DNA from: an uncultured bacterium
GTDB lineage: Bacteria > Nitrospirota > Thermodesulfovibrionia > Thermodesulfovibrionales > Dissulfurispiraceae
Assembly: GCA_937949555.1 (NCBI GenBank)
Contig: CALEDV010000017.1
Coordinates: 23,622 to 87,621, forward strand
Length of the DNA stretch: 64,000 nucleotides
Reading direction: 5' to 3'
Under the pieces are notes generated by a model. That model worked only from the letters and a program-made list of their open reading frames with translations, did no database searches and had not been told where the DNA came from. This document shows, one piece after another, positions 44,444 through 53,161 of the stretch; the stretch's first letter is position 1; every line of letters begins with the position of its first letter. The position numbers and the translations under genes are program-made.

Positions 44444-45511
44444 ATGACCTATGCACCCTTTGTATATATTATCCTGGTTAATTACCAGGGGTGGCAGCAT
44501 ACCATTGAATGCTTGGAAGGCCTTTTCAGGGGTAGCTACGAAAACTTTGCTGTAATAGTAGTTGACAACGGTTCTTCAGACCACTCCCTTGAGAACATCC
44601 AACTTTGGGCAGAAGGCAGGTTAGACCTATTAAGAAATAATACAGATAGGATCGACATTCATTCATACCCACCCGTATCAAAGCCGATCAAATATATACA
44701 ACTTGGTGCCGAACAGATCTCACCTTTGAATCTTGAGAAAATGAAAGACCATAGGCTGTTTATAATATCCTCTAGGACTAACTTAGGTTTTGCAGGGGCT
44801 AATAATTTGGCAATGAGACTAGCCCTATACAACGATAAATGCAAATATCTCTGGCTGCTTAACAACGATACGGTGGCAGAGAAGGATGCATTAAGAGGGC
44901 TCGTTAAAAAGGCAGAGCGAGCGAATAAGACTGGACTCAGGTATGGTTTATGGGGAAGCAAACTTTTATATTATCATCATCCCGAAAGGATCAATGCAGT
45001 AGGCGCCAAATATTACAAATGGATAGGGTTGTCAAGGCAGATTGGTATAATGGAGATAGACAGAGGACAGTACGACAGATACACCTCAGAGATAGATTAT
45101 ATAGTTGGGGCATCCCTTTTTATTGACAGGGAATTTATATCTCAAACAGGCATGATGTGCGAGGACTACTTCCTATATTACGAAGAACTTGACTGGACAT
45201 TAAGGGGCATTCAGAAAGGATGGGCTCCAGCACTGTGCCCAGAAAGCCTGGTCTATCATAAAGAAGGCGCTACCATAGGTTCAAGCAAAGGCAGGGGGAC
45301 AAAAAGCATTACGACTGATTATTATGCCTATCGCAATAGGATACTATTTACCCTCAAATTCTTCCCCTATTGCCTTTTCACAGTGCTTATTGCTTCTATA
45401 GGAGGACTTTTATTTAGACTACTGAAAGGAGACATAGGAAATCTCAAGGCTATTGCAAGAGGTATTATTGACGGCATAAGGCAGGTTAAAGGAAGGGTTG
45501 ACTATGTATAA
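44444..45511 (+). CDS. Family 2 glycosyltransferase (rhamnosyltransferase-like)
   Basis: The 355-residue protein has the GT2 core YIILVNYQGWQHTIECLEGL and VIVVDNGSSD, then the DXD-equivalent WLLNNDTVAEKDAL and acceptor block YFLYYEELDWTLRG. A C-terminal membrane-associated helix follows (YCLFTVLIASIGGLLF). An insert between about 60 and 100 lengthens the N-terminal domain. It overlaps the next gene by a few bases and belongs to the polysaccharide cluster. Confidence 0.88.
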   Translation: MTYAPFVYIILVNYQGWQHTIECLEGLFRGSYENFAVIVVDNGSSDHSLENIQLWAEGRLDLLRNNTDRIDIHSYPPVSKPIKYIQLGAEQISPLNLEKMKDHRLFIISSRTNLGFAGANNLAMRLALYNDKCKYLWLLNNDTVAEKDALRGLVKKAERANKTGLRYGLWGSKLLYYHHPERINAVGAKYYKWIGLSRQIGIMEIDRGQYDRYTSEIDYIVGASLFIDREFISQTGMMCEDYFLYYEELDWTLRGIQKGWAPALCPESLVYHKEGATIGSSKGRGTKSITTDYYAYRNRILFTLKFFPYCLFTVLIASIGGLLFRLLKGDIGNLKAIARGIIDGIRQVKGRVDYV

Positions 45512-46631
45512 AACAGCATTAGTCCATGACTGGCTTAACACTATGGCAGGCGCTGAGAAGGTTCTTGAGGCTATATATGAGGTGTTTCCTTCACCTATAT
45601 ATACAGTAGTTGCAAATAAAGACAATATGCGAGGATTTGCCTTTCAAGAGGCCCCTATTACAACCTCCTTTATACAGAAGATGCCCTTTGGTTTAAAACA
45701 CTACAGAAGGTATCTCCCACTAATGCCATTGGCTGTGGAGCAGTTTGATATGTCTGGATATGACATAGTTATCTCCAGTTCCCATGCCGTTGCAAAGGGA
45801 GTTATTACCTCTGCAAACCAGCTTCACATCTCATACATTCACACCCCCATAAGATATGCATGGGATTTACAGCCCCTCTACCTCAAAGAATCAGGTTTGC
45901 ATAGGGGTCTTAAAGGACTTGCGGCGAAGGTGATACTTCATTATATAAGACAGTGGGATCGGTCAAACTCCTTAGGTGTTGACTACTTTATTGCTAACTC
46001 CCATTACATCGCTCGCAGGATAAAAAAGACTTACCGCAGGGAGGCAGAGGTTATTTATCCGCCAGTAGATGTGAATACTTTCAAGGTGTCAACTTCAAGA
46101 GAAAATTATTTTTTAACCGCCTCAAGAATGGTGCCTTATAAAAAGATAGACCTGATTGCTGAGGCATTCTCTCAGATGCCCCAGGAGAGGATTATTATCA
46201 TTGGAGATGGGCCAGACTTCAAAAAGGTGCGGGCAAAGTCAGGGAAAAATGTAGAGCTACTTCAATGGCAGCCGAAAGATAGACTCAAGGAATACATGCA
46301 AAGGGCAAGGGCCTTCATATTTGCAGCCGAAGAGGACTTTGGCATACTTCCAGTAGAGGCTCAGGCTTGCGGATGTCCTGTAATCGCCTATGGTAAAGGC
46401 GGAGTTACCGAGACAGTAATTGATAACAGGACAGGCATCTTCTTTCAAGAACAGACTGTAGAGTCTCTGAAAGATGCCCTGAAAAGGTTTCAAGCCATTG
46501 AAAACAGCCTTGATAGGGACTCCATAAGGAAACAGGCCGAACTCTTTAGTACCGAGAGATTTAAGAGACAATTTAAGTCCTTTATAGAAAACAAGGCTGA
46601 AGAGTTCTTTAAACAATCCAAAAAGATATGA
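45504..46631 (+). CDS. Family 4 glycosyltransferase (WbaZ-like)
   Basis: The 375-residue GT-B enzyme has the N-terminal block MYKTALVHDWLNTMAGAEKV common in mannosyltransferases of O-antigen and capsule pathways. The C-terminal donor-binding motifs are RMVPYKKIDLI and the EX7E region EEDFGILPVEAQACG. The ATG at 45504 is preferred to the TTG at 45498. It overlaps the preceding transferase by 8 bases and the next gene by 4, showing tight coupling. Confidence 0.9.
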   Translation: MYKTALVHDWLNTMAGAEKVLEAIYEVFPSPIYTVVANKDNMRGFAFQEAPITTSFIQKMPFGLKHYRRYLPLMPLAVEQFDMSGYDIVISSSHAVAKGVITSANQLHISYIHTPIRYAWDLQPLYLKESGLHRGLKGLAAKVILHYIRQWDRSNSLGVDYFIANSHYIARRIKKTYRREAEVIYPPVDVNTFKVSTSRENYFLTASRMVPYKKIDLIAEAFSQMPQERIIIIGDGPDFKKVRAKSGKNVELLQWQPKDRLKEYMQRARAFIFAAEEDFGILPVEAQACGCPVIAYGKGGVTETVIDNRTGIFFQEQTVESLKDALKRFQAIENSLDRDSIRKQAELFSTERFKRQFKSFIENKAEEFFKQSKKI

Positions 46632-48043
46632 AACATACCCTGTACATAATAATACTTATCTTGACTGACCTGTCAGGATTTTACATCTCCTTAGGACTTG
46701 CCTATTTGACACGACTTGGCCTTGCCTCAATGATGCCCTCAATACCTGCTCTGATAACCTCTATGGAATTCTTTCTTATACAATTATGGATACCCCTTGT
46801 GCTTCTATTAACCCTCTCCTATGAAGGACTCTACTCAAAAAGGGCAAGCTTCTGGATGGAGACAAAGACCATCACGAAGTCAGTGCTTTTAACCTCTGTA
46901 ATCGTCCTTTCCATCTTGACCCTTGCCAAGATGACCCATGAGGTATCAAGGCTCTTCGTATTGTTATTATTTTTTTATGGACTATTCATAATTCCTCTGT
47001 GCAGATTCCATATAAAAAAGAGCCTTCACTGTAGAGGATTTGGCATTGAGAGGATAATACTGATCGGCAGTGATGAAAGGGCGTTAAATATTGCACAGGT
47101 CTTTGACGGCGATTTATTTGCAGGCTTTAGAATTGCCTGTTTTATAGGAGATCATAGAGGGAATGTGAGGATACACAATAGAGAGATACAGATATACAGA
47201 GGCATAAAATGGCTAAATAGGCTCTCTGCTGTGCTTAGTGTATCTGCGGTGGTTGTTACCCTGAGACAGGAGGATATAAAGAAAATACTCCCAGAAATAC
47301 AACGCAAGGTAAAACATGTATTTTTGGTTCCTGATATTGAAGGGATTGGTCTGTTAAACACCGAGTTAGTGCCCCTTTTTGAAGGAGACCTTCCGCTGCT
47401 TTATGTAAAAAACAATCTCAAGGACCCAATTAATATCTTTATAAAGAATCTTTTTGACCTAACCCTCGCGCTGTTAATTCTACCTGTTATTTTTCCCATG
47501 CTCATCATCCTTTCATTGATAATAAAAATTGATTCAAGGGGGCCTGTACTTTTTACCCAGAAAAGGGTTGGAAGAGGTGGCGAGGAATTCACCCTATATA
47601 AGTTTAGAACAATGTTCCTAGAGGCAGACAAGATACTCCAGGAGCACCTGCAAAGGAATCCTGACTTAGCAACAGAATTCTATTCCTATTGCAAGCTAAA
47701 AGAGGACCCTAGAGTAACCAGGGTCGGTAAGGTATTAAGGAAATGCTCCTTTGATGAATTGCCCCAGATCTTTAATATCCTCAAAGGAGACATGAGTTTT
47801 GTTGGTCCAAGACCAGCCTTTAGACACGAGATAGAGCAGTATTACGGAGACTCTGCCCACTCATATATAGAGGTTAAACCAGGCATTACAGGCCTATGGC
47901 AGGTTTCAGGCCGTAACAAACTGACCATGAAGGACAGGGCAAGGCTTGAGGGTTTTTATGTTACTAACTGGTCTCTATGGTTTGATATAGTAATACTCCT
48001 AAAAACTATAAAGGTTGTTTTAAAAAGGGAGGGTGCTTACTGA
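46628..48043 (+). CDS. Polyprenyl-phosphate sugar-1-phosphate transferase (WbaP/WcaJ-type)
   Basis: The 471-residue initiating enzyme has five N-terminal helices, a nucleotide-binding-like middle domain (RIILIGSDERALNIAQVF) and a catalytic bacterial sugar-transferase domain. That domain has a membrane re-entrant helix, VGRGGEEFTLYKFRTM, the Asp-Glu pair in KCSFDELPQIFNILKGDMS and KPGITGLWQVSGR. It attaches the first sugar phosphate to undecaprenyl phosphate. Together with three transferases it marks an exopolysaccharide or O-antigen locus; flippase and polymerase genes are not seen. Confidence 0.93.
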   Translation: MKHTLYIIILILTDLSGFYISLGLAYLTRLGLASMMPSIPALITSMEFFLIQLWIPLVLLLTLSYEGLYSKRASFWMETKTITKSVLLTSVIVLSILTLAKMTHEVSRLFVLLLFFYGLFIIPLCRFHIKKSLHCRGFGIERIILIGSDERALNIAQVFDGDLFAGFRIACFIGDHRGNVRIHNREIQIYRGIKWLNRLSAVLSVSAVVVTLRQEDIKKILPEIQRKVKHVFLVPDIEGIGLLNTELVPLFEGDLPLLYVKNNLKDPINIFIKNLFDLTLALLILPVIFPMLIILSLIIKIDSRGPVLFTQKRVGRGGEEFTLYKFRTMFLEADKILQEHLQRNPDLATEFYSYCKLKEDPRVTRVGKVLRKCSFDELPQIFNILKGDMSFVGPRPAFRHEIEQYYGDSAHSYIEVKPGITGLWQVSGRNKLTMKDRARLEGFYVTNWSLWFDIVILLKTIKVVLKREGAY

Positions 48044-48082
48044 AAACAAATTATCAAGCGATAATCCTAAGAAGTTGCAGCC

Positions 48083-48697
48083 TTAGGAATCACTCTCTAT
48101 GACATAGTTCATAAAATCAGCAAAATCTCCTGAGAATATCCATTTTATTCCAAGCTTATCTGCCCATTTTACCAAACCCTTATCAGCGCTTATCAAATAG
48201 GCATCCAGTTCCATAGCTAAAAGAAGCATATCTACATCCTCCCTGCTGTCTATGATGCCTTCACGAAGGGCATCTCTGTATTTTCGACGCAGGTCCTGTA
48301 TAACCTCATCTACTCTTGTGCCGTTCACATCACGAACAGCCTTCTCTGCCACCCTTAGTCCCTTATTGACCCTCTCTCTCATCTCTTCAATATAATCATA
48401 CAACAAGAATGCCGGACATCTTAATTCATGTCTTTTTGGAGACTTCATTACTATTGCAAAGAGGTCTTCTCTGTCTATCTTCTCTATCTCCACAAAATGC
48501 ATAAGTTCCTCGAATACCAAAGGAGGCATATAAAACTTCACTTTCTTTATTCTAAGGGCATCCTTTAAAAAGGACCTGAAGGCTTCAGTGGGATTTTCAC
48601 CAAAACGATATCTGACCTCTGGGTTTACAAAGAGACTTGTATCTATGACCGCCTTGAGGGAGTCGTTATTAACACTCAATAGATACTCCTTGTCCAT
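48083..48697 (-). CDS. HARP-type RNA-free RNase P (RNA ligase partner family)
   Basis: The 204-residue product matches the UPF0278/HARP family, whose Aquifex member (Aq_880) processes tRNA 5' ends without an RNA subunit. The PIN-like metallonuclease residues are visible: D19 in VIDTSLFVNP, the acidic run DSREDVD (about 150-156) and D172 in ISADKGLVKWAD. A central helical insert (about 100-145, EEMRERVNKGL) matches the spike helices used for oligomer formation. The ATG follows the rlmH stop with no gap. The operon partners rsmE, rsfS and rlmH all act on ribosomal RNA or ribosomes, which supports an RNA-processing role. Confidence 0.88.
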   Translation of the reverse strand: MDKEYLLSVNNDSLKAVIDTSLFVNPEVRYRFGENPTEAFRSFLKDALRIKKVKFYMPPLVFEELMHFVEIEKIDREDLFAIVMKSPKRHELRCPAFLLYDYIEEMRERVNKGLRVAEKAVRDVNGTRVDEVIQDLRRKYRDALREGIIDSREDVDMLLLAMELDAYLISADKGLVKWADKLGIKWIFSGDFADFMNYVIESDS

Positions 48698-49147
48698 TTA
48701 ATAGTGATACTCCTTTCCCTGAATAATAGTAAAGGCCCTGTATAATTGCTCTAAGAAGACAAGTCTGGACATCTCATGGGTCATAGTCATCCTTGAGAGA
48801 GATAGGCACGCCCTTGCCCGTGTCTTAATCTCCTCTGATACCCCAAAGGCGCCCCCAATAACAAAGTCTAAGGATTTCTGCATACCCATTGACTTGTTCA
48901 AAAAAAAGGCAAATTCATAGGATGAATATCCCTTACCCTGTTCATCAAGGAGCACATAATCCTGAGAACATTTCAATATCCTTTGGGCATCTATTGCCAT
49001 TGTCAACTCTCTGTCTTTTCCTCGGGATTCCTTGATTTCAACCAACGAAAGCGTTGCCAGCGGTCTAAGGAGTTTGAGGTAATACTCAATCCCTGAGTGC
49101 AGAAAATTAGATCTCGTCTTTCCTATCCATAGCAAACGAATCTTCAC
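48698..49147 (-). CDS. rlmH: 23S rRNA pseudouridine-1915 N3-methyltransferase
   Basis: The 149-residue SPOUT enzyme starts at a GTG at 49147 (VKIRLLWIGKT), which overlaps the rsfS stop as GTGA; the frame is open to 49186. The knotted SAM site appears as FVIGGAFGVSEEIK and the C-terminus RLVFLEQLYRAFTIIQGKEYHY-type end with conserved HY. It methylates the pseudouridine in helix 69 of 23S rRNA. It sits between rsfS and the HARP gene. Confidence 0.95.
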   Translation of the reverse strand: MKIRLLWIGKTRSNFLHSGIEYYLKLLRPLATLSLVEIKESRGKDRELTMAIDAQRILKCSQDYVLLDEQGKGYSSYEFAFFLNKSMGMQKSLDFVIGGAFGVSEEIKTRARACLSLSRMTMTHEMSRLVFLEQLYRAFTIIQGKEYHY

Positions 49148-49494
49148 AATGTAAATAATGTAGGAACTAACTCCGCATCTATCCAAAGCTTATCAAGACT
49201 GTAATAGTCGCGGGTCTCTGACTCAAAGACATGAACTACCACTGAGCCGTAATCAATAAGAATCCAGTGTGCATGGGATGCCCCTTCTATCCTCAAGGGC
49301 TTTATACCCCTCTCCTTGAGCATCTCTTCTACCCAATCAGCTATAGCCTTTACCTGAGTGGTGCTTTCCCCAGAGCAAAGCACAAAAAAATCTGCTATTA
49401 CCGTAACCTTTCTCAAATCAAGGACCTTTATGTCCTTTGCCTTTTTGTCAGCAGCAGCCTTAGCCGCTAATAATGCCTCTTCCTTGCTTTTTAT
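49144..49494 (-). CDS. rsfS: Ribosomal silencing factor, probably with an ATA start
   Basis: The product (about 116 residues) blocks subunit joining by binding L14. Motifs ADFFVLCSGES, HWILIDYGSVVVHVF and YYSLDKLW are typical. The nearest canonical start, TTG at 49416, would give 90 residues and remove the N-terminal helix and first strand (EEALLAAKAAADKKAKDIKV). That region is in frame and family-like. AGGAGG at 49503-49508 lies 8 bases before an ATA at 49494, so I infer a rare AUA start. A sequencing difference is the alternative. Confidence 0.85.
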   Translation of the reverse strand: MKSKEEALLAAKAAADKKAKDIKVLDLRKVTVIADFFVLCSGESTTQVKAIADWVEEMLKERGIKPLRIEGASHAHWILIDYGSVVVHVFESETRDYYSLDKLWIDAELVPTLFTL

Positions 49495-49533
49495 TGGTCT
49501 ATCCTCCTTTTTTTGGGTTGCTATTATATCAAA

Positions 49534-50265
49534 TTATTCAATGCTATTACATAGGTTAATAAAATAATGGGTTAATGCAACTGCAATAGTGGATGCAGTG
49601 CGCGCCCTAAGGGTAAGTTTACCAAGGGTTACTGGCTTAAAACGGATCTCCGACAAAACAGATAATTCTTTATCTGTAAAACCACCCTCCGGTCCCAACA
49701 ACAGAAAATAATGTTCTTTAGGGATACCCCCTCTAAGGGTTTGCTGCATATCAGCGCCCTCCTTAATAAATACAAGACCCTCTGCATTCTTTAGGGAAAC
49801 AAAGGAATTAACAAGTTCCGCCAGAGATAGTGGGGCATGGATAACTGGCAGATGACTTCTGCCTGACTGTTCCGATGCCTCTTCCGCTATTTTACGCCAT
49901 CTTTGCAGTTTATTAGTATCTCTCACAATAGTCCTCTCTGTTATGATCGGTTGAATCTCCCTTATCCCTATCTCCACAGATTGTTCTATAACCTCATCCA
50001 TAGAGCTGCCCTTTAAAATTGATTGGCACAGTACAGTGTTATAGGGATGTTTATCCTCGGCAATCTTCCTTTTAATAACCAAAAGCGCTCCTGGTTCTGA
50101 CAGCCCATGGACAACCGCCTCATATCTTCCGCCTCTGCCGTCTATGACAAAAAGAGCATCCCCAACCCTGCATCTCATTACCTTTAGTAAATAATGAGAC
50201 TTTTCCCTATTTAGCAGTATGGGTTCTCCTATTGTGATATCTTCTCTTAAAATGAATATTGTCAT
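49534..50265 (-). CDS. rsmE: 16S rRNA (uracil-1498-N3)-methyltransferase
   Basis: The 243-residue SPOUT methyltransferase has an N-terminal PUA-like domain (SHYLLKVMRCRVGDALFVID) and the knotted SAM-binding end LLLGPEGGFTDKELSVL plus LTLRARTASTIAVALTHYF. It modifies U1498 of 16S rRNA. It is the first gene of the rsmE-rsfS-rlmH-HARP operon, about 40 bases ahead of rsfS. Confidence 0.96.
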   Translation of the reverse strand: MTIFILREDITIGEPILLNREKSHYLLKVMRCRVGDALFVIDGRGGRYEAVVHGLSEPGALLVIKRKIAEDKHPYNTVLCQSILKGSSMDEVIEQSVEIGIREIQPIITERTIVRDTNKLQRWRKIAEEASEQSGRSHLPVIHAPLSLAELVNSFVSLKNAEGLVFIKEGADMQQTLRGGIPKEHYFLLLGPEGGFTDKELSVLSEIRFKPVTLGKLTLRARTASTIAVALTHYFINLCNSIE

Positions 50266-50359
50266 TTGTCACATCTTGGCAAGATTATTTATAAGCATTA
50301 GTTACCTTAATTACATGGCTAACACAATACAATACTAACATAAATAAACAGGCACTTTT

Positions 50360-50389
50360 TTGACAAACCCTTTTTAAATGTGATATTTT
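50360..50389 (+). promoter_or_regulatory. Promoter of hemL
   Basis: A perfect -35 TTGACA (50360-50365) and -10 TATTTT (50384-50389) are separated by 18 bases. The ATG at 50402 follows 12 bases later with no Shine-Dalgarno sequence, so the 5' leader would be only about 5 bases. Confidence 0.55.
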
Positions 50390-50401
50390 GTAAGCCGTTT
50401 T

Positions 50402-51688
50402 ATGAAGTCCGAGAGATCAAAAAGACTATTCCAAATAGCCAACTCACTCCTGCCAGGCGGGGTCAATAGCCCCGTAAGGGCATTTAAGGCTGTAGGCGGC
50501 AATCCTCTGTTTATTGAAAGGGCAAAGGGGTCAAGGCTCTATGATGTGGACGGAAATGTATTCATAGATTATGTACTCTCCTGGGGACCCATGATACTCG
50601 GACACACCCACCCTGAGGTAACAAAGGCTATAAAGGAGGCTGTATCTAAAGGTACAAGCTATGGCGCTCCAACGGAAAAGGAAATCCTGCTTGCAAGGTT
50701 AATCAAAAAGGCATTTCCCTCCATTGAAAAAGTTCGCATGGTCAATTCTGGTACTGAGGCTACTATGAGTGCCATAAGGGCTGCAAGAGGCTTCACGAAA
50801 AGGGACAAGATAATCAAATTTGAGGGCTGTTATCATGGTCACGCTGATGGACTTCTTGCAAAGGCTGGCTCTGGGGCAGCGACCTTAGGCATTCCTGACA
50901 GCCCAGGCGTGCCTGAAGACTATGCACGAAACACAATCACCATACCCTTTAACAACATAAAGGTATTCAAAGAAACAGTTAATAGACATAGAAAGGACCT
51001 CGCAGCGGTTATAGTTGAACCTGTTGCAGGCAATATAGGCTGTGTCCTACCAGCACCAGGTTTTTTGGAGGCCTTAAGAGAAGAAACGGAACGGAACGAG
51101 ATTGTCCTGATCTTCGATGAGGTTATGACAGGCTTCAGGGTATCCTATGGAGGCGCCCAATCATTCTACAAAATAAAGCCCGATATTACCTGCTTAGGCA
51201 AAGTCATAGGAGGAGGTTTGCCTGTGGGAGCCTATGGAGGCAAGAAGGAGATCATGTCAATTATTGCTCCAGAGGGTCCTGTCTATCAGGCAGGCACCCT
51301 TTCTGGAAACCCCATTGCCATGACCGCAGGAATTGCCACCCTTACTGAATTGGCAAAGAAAGGCACCTATGAAAAGCTTAATAAAACTGCTGAAATGATA
51401 GAGCATGGACTGAAGGATGCATCCAAAAGGGCTGGCATCAAAACAAGATTTTACAGGGCGGGTACAATGTTTTGCACCTATTTTACAGACTGCGAGGTGA
51501 TTGATTACTCTACGGCTAAATCTTCTGATACCGTTAAATTTGGTAATTTCTTTAGAAAGATGCTTAACAGGGGGATATATATTGCCCCATCTCAGTTTGA
51601 GGCAGGCTTCTTATCGCTATCACATTCTGCTGCAGATATTAACAAGACCATCATATCCGCGTACAATAGTTTTTTAGAAATTAAATAA
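50402..51688 (+). CDS. hemL: Glutamate-1-semialdehyde 2,1-aminomutase
   Basis: The 428-residue PLP enzyme makes 5-aminolevulinate for haem. The family block [18 protein letters not shown], the PLP Lys in [17 protein letters not shown] and the Asp in [10 protein letters not shown] are present. It stands just ahead of two genes encoding about 23 haem sites, so co-expression to supply haem is plausible, though each may have its own signals. Confidence 0.97.
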   Translation: MKSERSKRLFQIANSLLPGGVNSPVRAFKAVGGNPLFIERAKGSRLYDVDGNVFIDYVLSWGPMILGHTHPEVTKAIKEAVSKGTSYGAPTEKEILLARLIKKAFPSIEKVRMVNSGTEATMSAIRAARGFTKRDKIIKFEGCYHGHADGLLAKAGSGAATLGIPDSPGVPEDYARNTITIPFNNIKVFKETVNRHRKDLAAVIVEPVAGNIGCVLPAPGFLEALREETERNEIVLIFDEVMTGFRVSYGGAQSFYKIKPDITCLGKVIGGGLPVGAYGGKKEIMSIIAPEGPVYQAGTLSGNPIAMTAGIATLTELAKKGTYEKLNKTAEMIEHGLKDASKRAGIKTRFYRAGTMFCTYFTDCEVIDYSTAKSSDTVKFGNFFRKMLNRGIYIAPSQFEAGFLSLSHSAADINKTIISAYNSFLEIK

Positions 51689-51719
51689 TTCTACAAATAA
51701 CATTGGGGGAATTCAATTT

Positions 51720-52997
51720 ATGGGGATTTTCTTTGCAAGGCTGTTAAATATATTCAAGACCGTCTTTAATGTTGTAAAGAGGTTCATTACCTCTAACCCG
51801 AAACTCTCTGTTCTCATTATACTTATCCTCACTGCTTCGTATATATTCATTAATATTGAGATACTACACTATACAAGCGCACCGAAGTTCTGCCAGCACT
51901 GCCACCCCGAAGAAAAGACTGGACCTCTAAGTGAGGTGCATACCTGGAGCAAGAACATCCATGCCTCTGCGGGGATAGAATGCCTTGACTGTCATGGCAA
52001 ACCTGGATTCATTGGATACATGAGGGCAAAGATGGGCGGACTCTATGATGTGTATGCAGAGTTTTTAAAACCCAAGGAATACAAGATGACTGTACTACAA
52101 AAGGCATCAGAGCCAGCCTACGCAGCAAAGTTAGTACCCAGTGAAACCTGCCTGTTTTGTCACTCCGATGAGTACAATCAGAATATACGTAAGAACACTT
52201 GGATGACCATAGGTATAAAGATGAGAAAGATGGAAAGTATATACAACCCCGAGTTCAGAAAGAAGATGAATATGATAGATGTGCTGACAGAACAGACAAG
52301 GGGTGATGTGGAGCCTAAACACAAGCAACACCTCGAAAAGGGACTAACCTGTATGGACTGCCATTTAGGCGTAGCCCATGGTGGAGAAAAGAGAAATCTC
52401 ACGAAGATGCAGACCTGCTTTGACTGCCACGATAGATCAAGGACCCCTAAAATGCCCAAGAATGAGGACTGCACAAGCTGCCATAGACAGGCTGACAGAG
52501 TAATCCCTAAAGACCCCATCACCTTTAAAAGGACAGGCAATCCAGTTGATTTCAATCATCGCACCCATACTGTAAGCTCTAATTGCAGCACTTGCCATAG
52601 TAGTATATTCCAGATGAAAAAGGATTCTGCCTCTGTTTCTTATAAAGAACATCTAAGTGCAACCCTATGCTTCAAATGCCACAGTGGCGATAAAGCCTTC
52701 TCATGGAAAAACTGCACTGCCTGCCATAAGCAAAAGACACCGGCTCCTCCGGTTCCAATCACATATACTGTTAAGGGGGCAAGTCCTGTGAATTTCTCCC
52801 ATGAATTTCACGCAAAGGCATTCTCCTGTGAGTCCTGTCATACAAAACACTGGCCGATGCAGGCAGGTATTAATAAAATGAAAATGGAAGACCTGTACCA
52901 AGGAAAATACTGCGGTTCTTGCCACAACGGCAGTGTCGCCTTTAGTAGCATGGACTGTGCAAAATGCCACATTGACAAAGGAAGCACTAAAAAGTAG
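51720..52997 (+). CDS. NapC-type dodecahaem cytochrome fused to c7 repeats
   Basis: The 425-residue protein has an N-terminal membrane anchor (about 28-48) and twelve CXXCH sites. The first six follow a NapC/NirT-like plan (FCQHCHPEE, ECLDCHGK, TCLFCHSDE, TCMDCHLG, TCFDCHDR, DCTSCHRQ). The last six form two trihaem c7 units (FNHRTH...NCSTCH...LCFKCHSG...NCTACH; FSHEFH...SCESCH...YCGSCHNG...DCAKCH) like those in the 25124-26203 cytochrome. I infer a quinol oxidase-type module wired to its own periplasmic c7 chain. Confidence 0.88.
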   Translation: MGIFFARLLNIFKTVFNVVKRFITSNPKLSVLIILILTASYIFINIEILHYTSAPKFCQHCHPEEKTGPLSEVHTWSKNIHASAGIECLDCHGKPGFIGYMRAKMGGLYDVYAEFLKPKEYKMTVLQKASEPAYAAKLVPSETCLFCHSDEYNQNIRKNTWMTIGIKMRKMESIYNPEFRKKMNMIDVLTEQTRGDVEPKHKQHLEKGLTCMDCHLGVAHGGEKRNLTKMQTCFDCHDRSRTPKMPKNEDCTSCHRQADRVIPKDPITFKRTGNPVDFNHRTHTVSSNCSTCHSSIFQMKKDSASVSYKEHLSATLCFKCHSGDKAFSWKNCTACHKQKTPAPPVPITYTVKGASPVNFSHEFHAKAFSCESCHTKHWPMQAGINKMKMEDLYQGKYCGSCHNGSVAFSSMDCAKCHIDKGSTKK

Positions 52998-53023
52998 CCT
53001 TCAATAAAATGCTGATAAAATTT

Positions 53024-53056
53024 AAAAAAGAAGGGGAGCAGTTCCCCTTCTTTTTT
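53024..53056. terminator. Strong intrinsic terminator after the dodecahaem cytochrome
   Basis: A perfect 14-bp inverted repeat (AAAAAAGAAGGGGA at 53024-53037 and its complement at 53043-53056) with a 5-base loop ends in six T residues. It would work in either direction because the arms begin with A6 and end with T6. Confidence 0.9.
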
Positions 53057-53143
53057 GTTACAAATTACAGTGGTCTACTACTTAAAGGGTTGGAGGTTAA
53101 GGTTAGCTTGAATCTCTTTCTCCGCACTGCATCAACCTCTCTA

Positions 53144-53152
53144 TGTTAAAAT
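53144..53152 (+). promoter_or_regulatory. Extended -10 box before the second NapC-like cytochrome
   Basis: TGTTAAAAT ends 9 bases before the ATG at 53162. No Shine-Dalgarno sequence lies between, so the transcript would be nearly leaderless. It follows the terminator at 53024-53056, which fits a separate transcription unit. Confidence 0.5.
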
Positions 53153-53161
53153 GTCCTCTCC

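Noticed and set aside
52131..52970. Several minus-strand open frames rich in Cys across the cytochrome gene
   Set aside because: They reflect the reverse complement of repeated CXXCH codons and have no support as genes.
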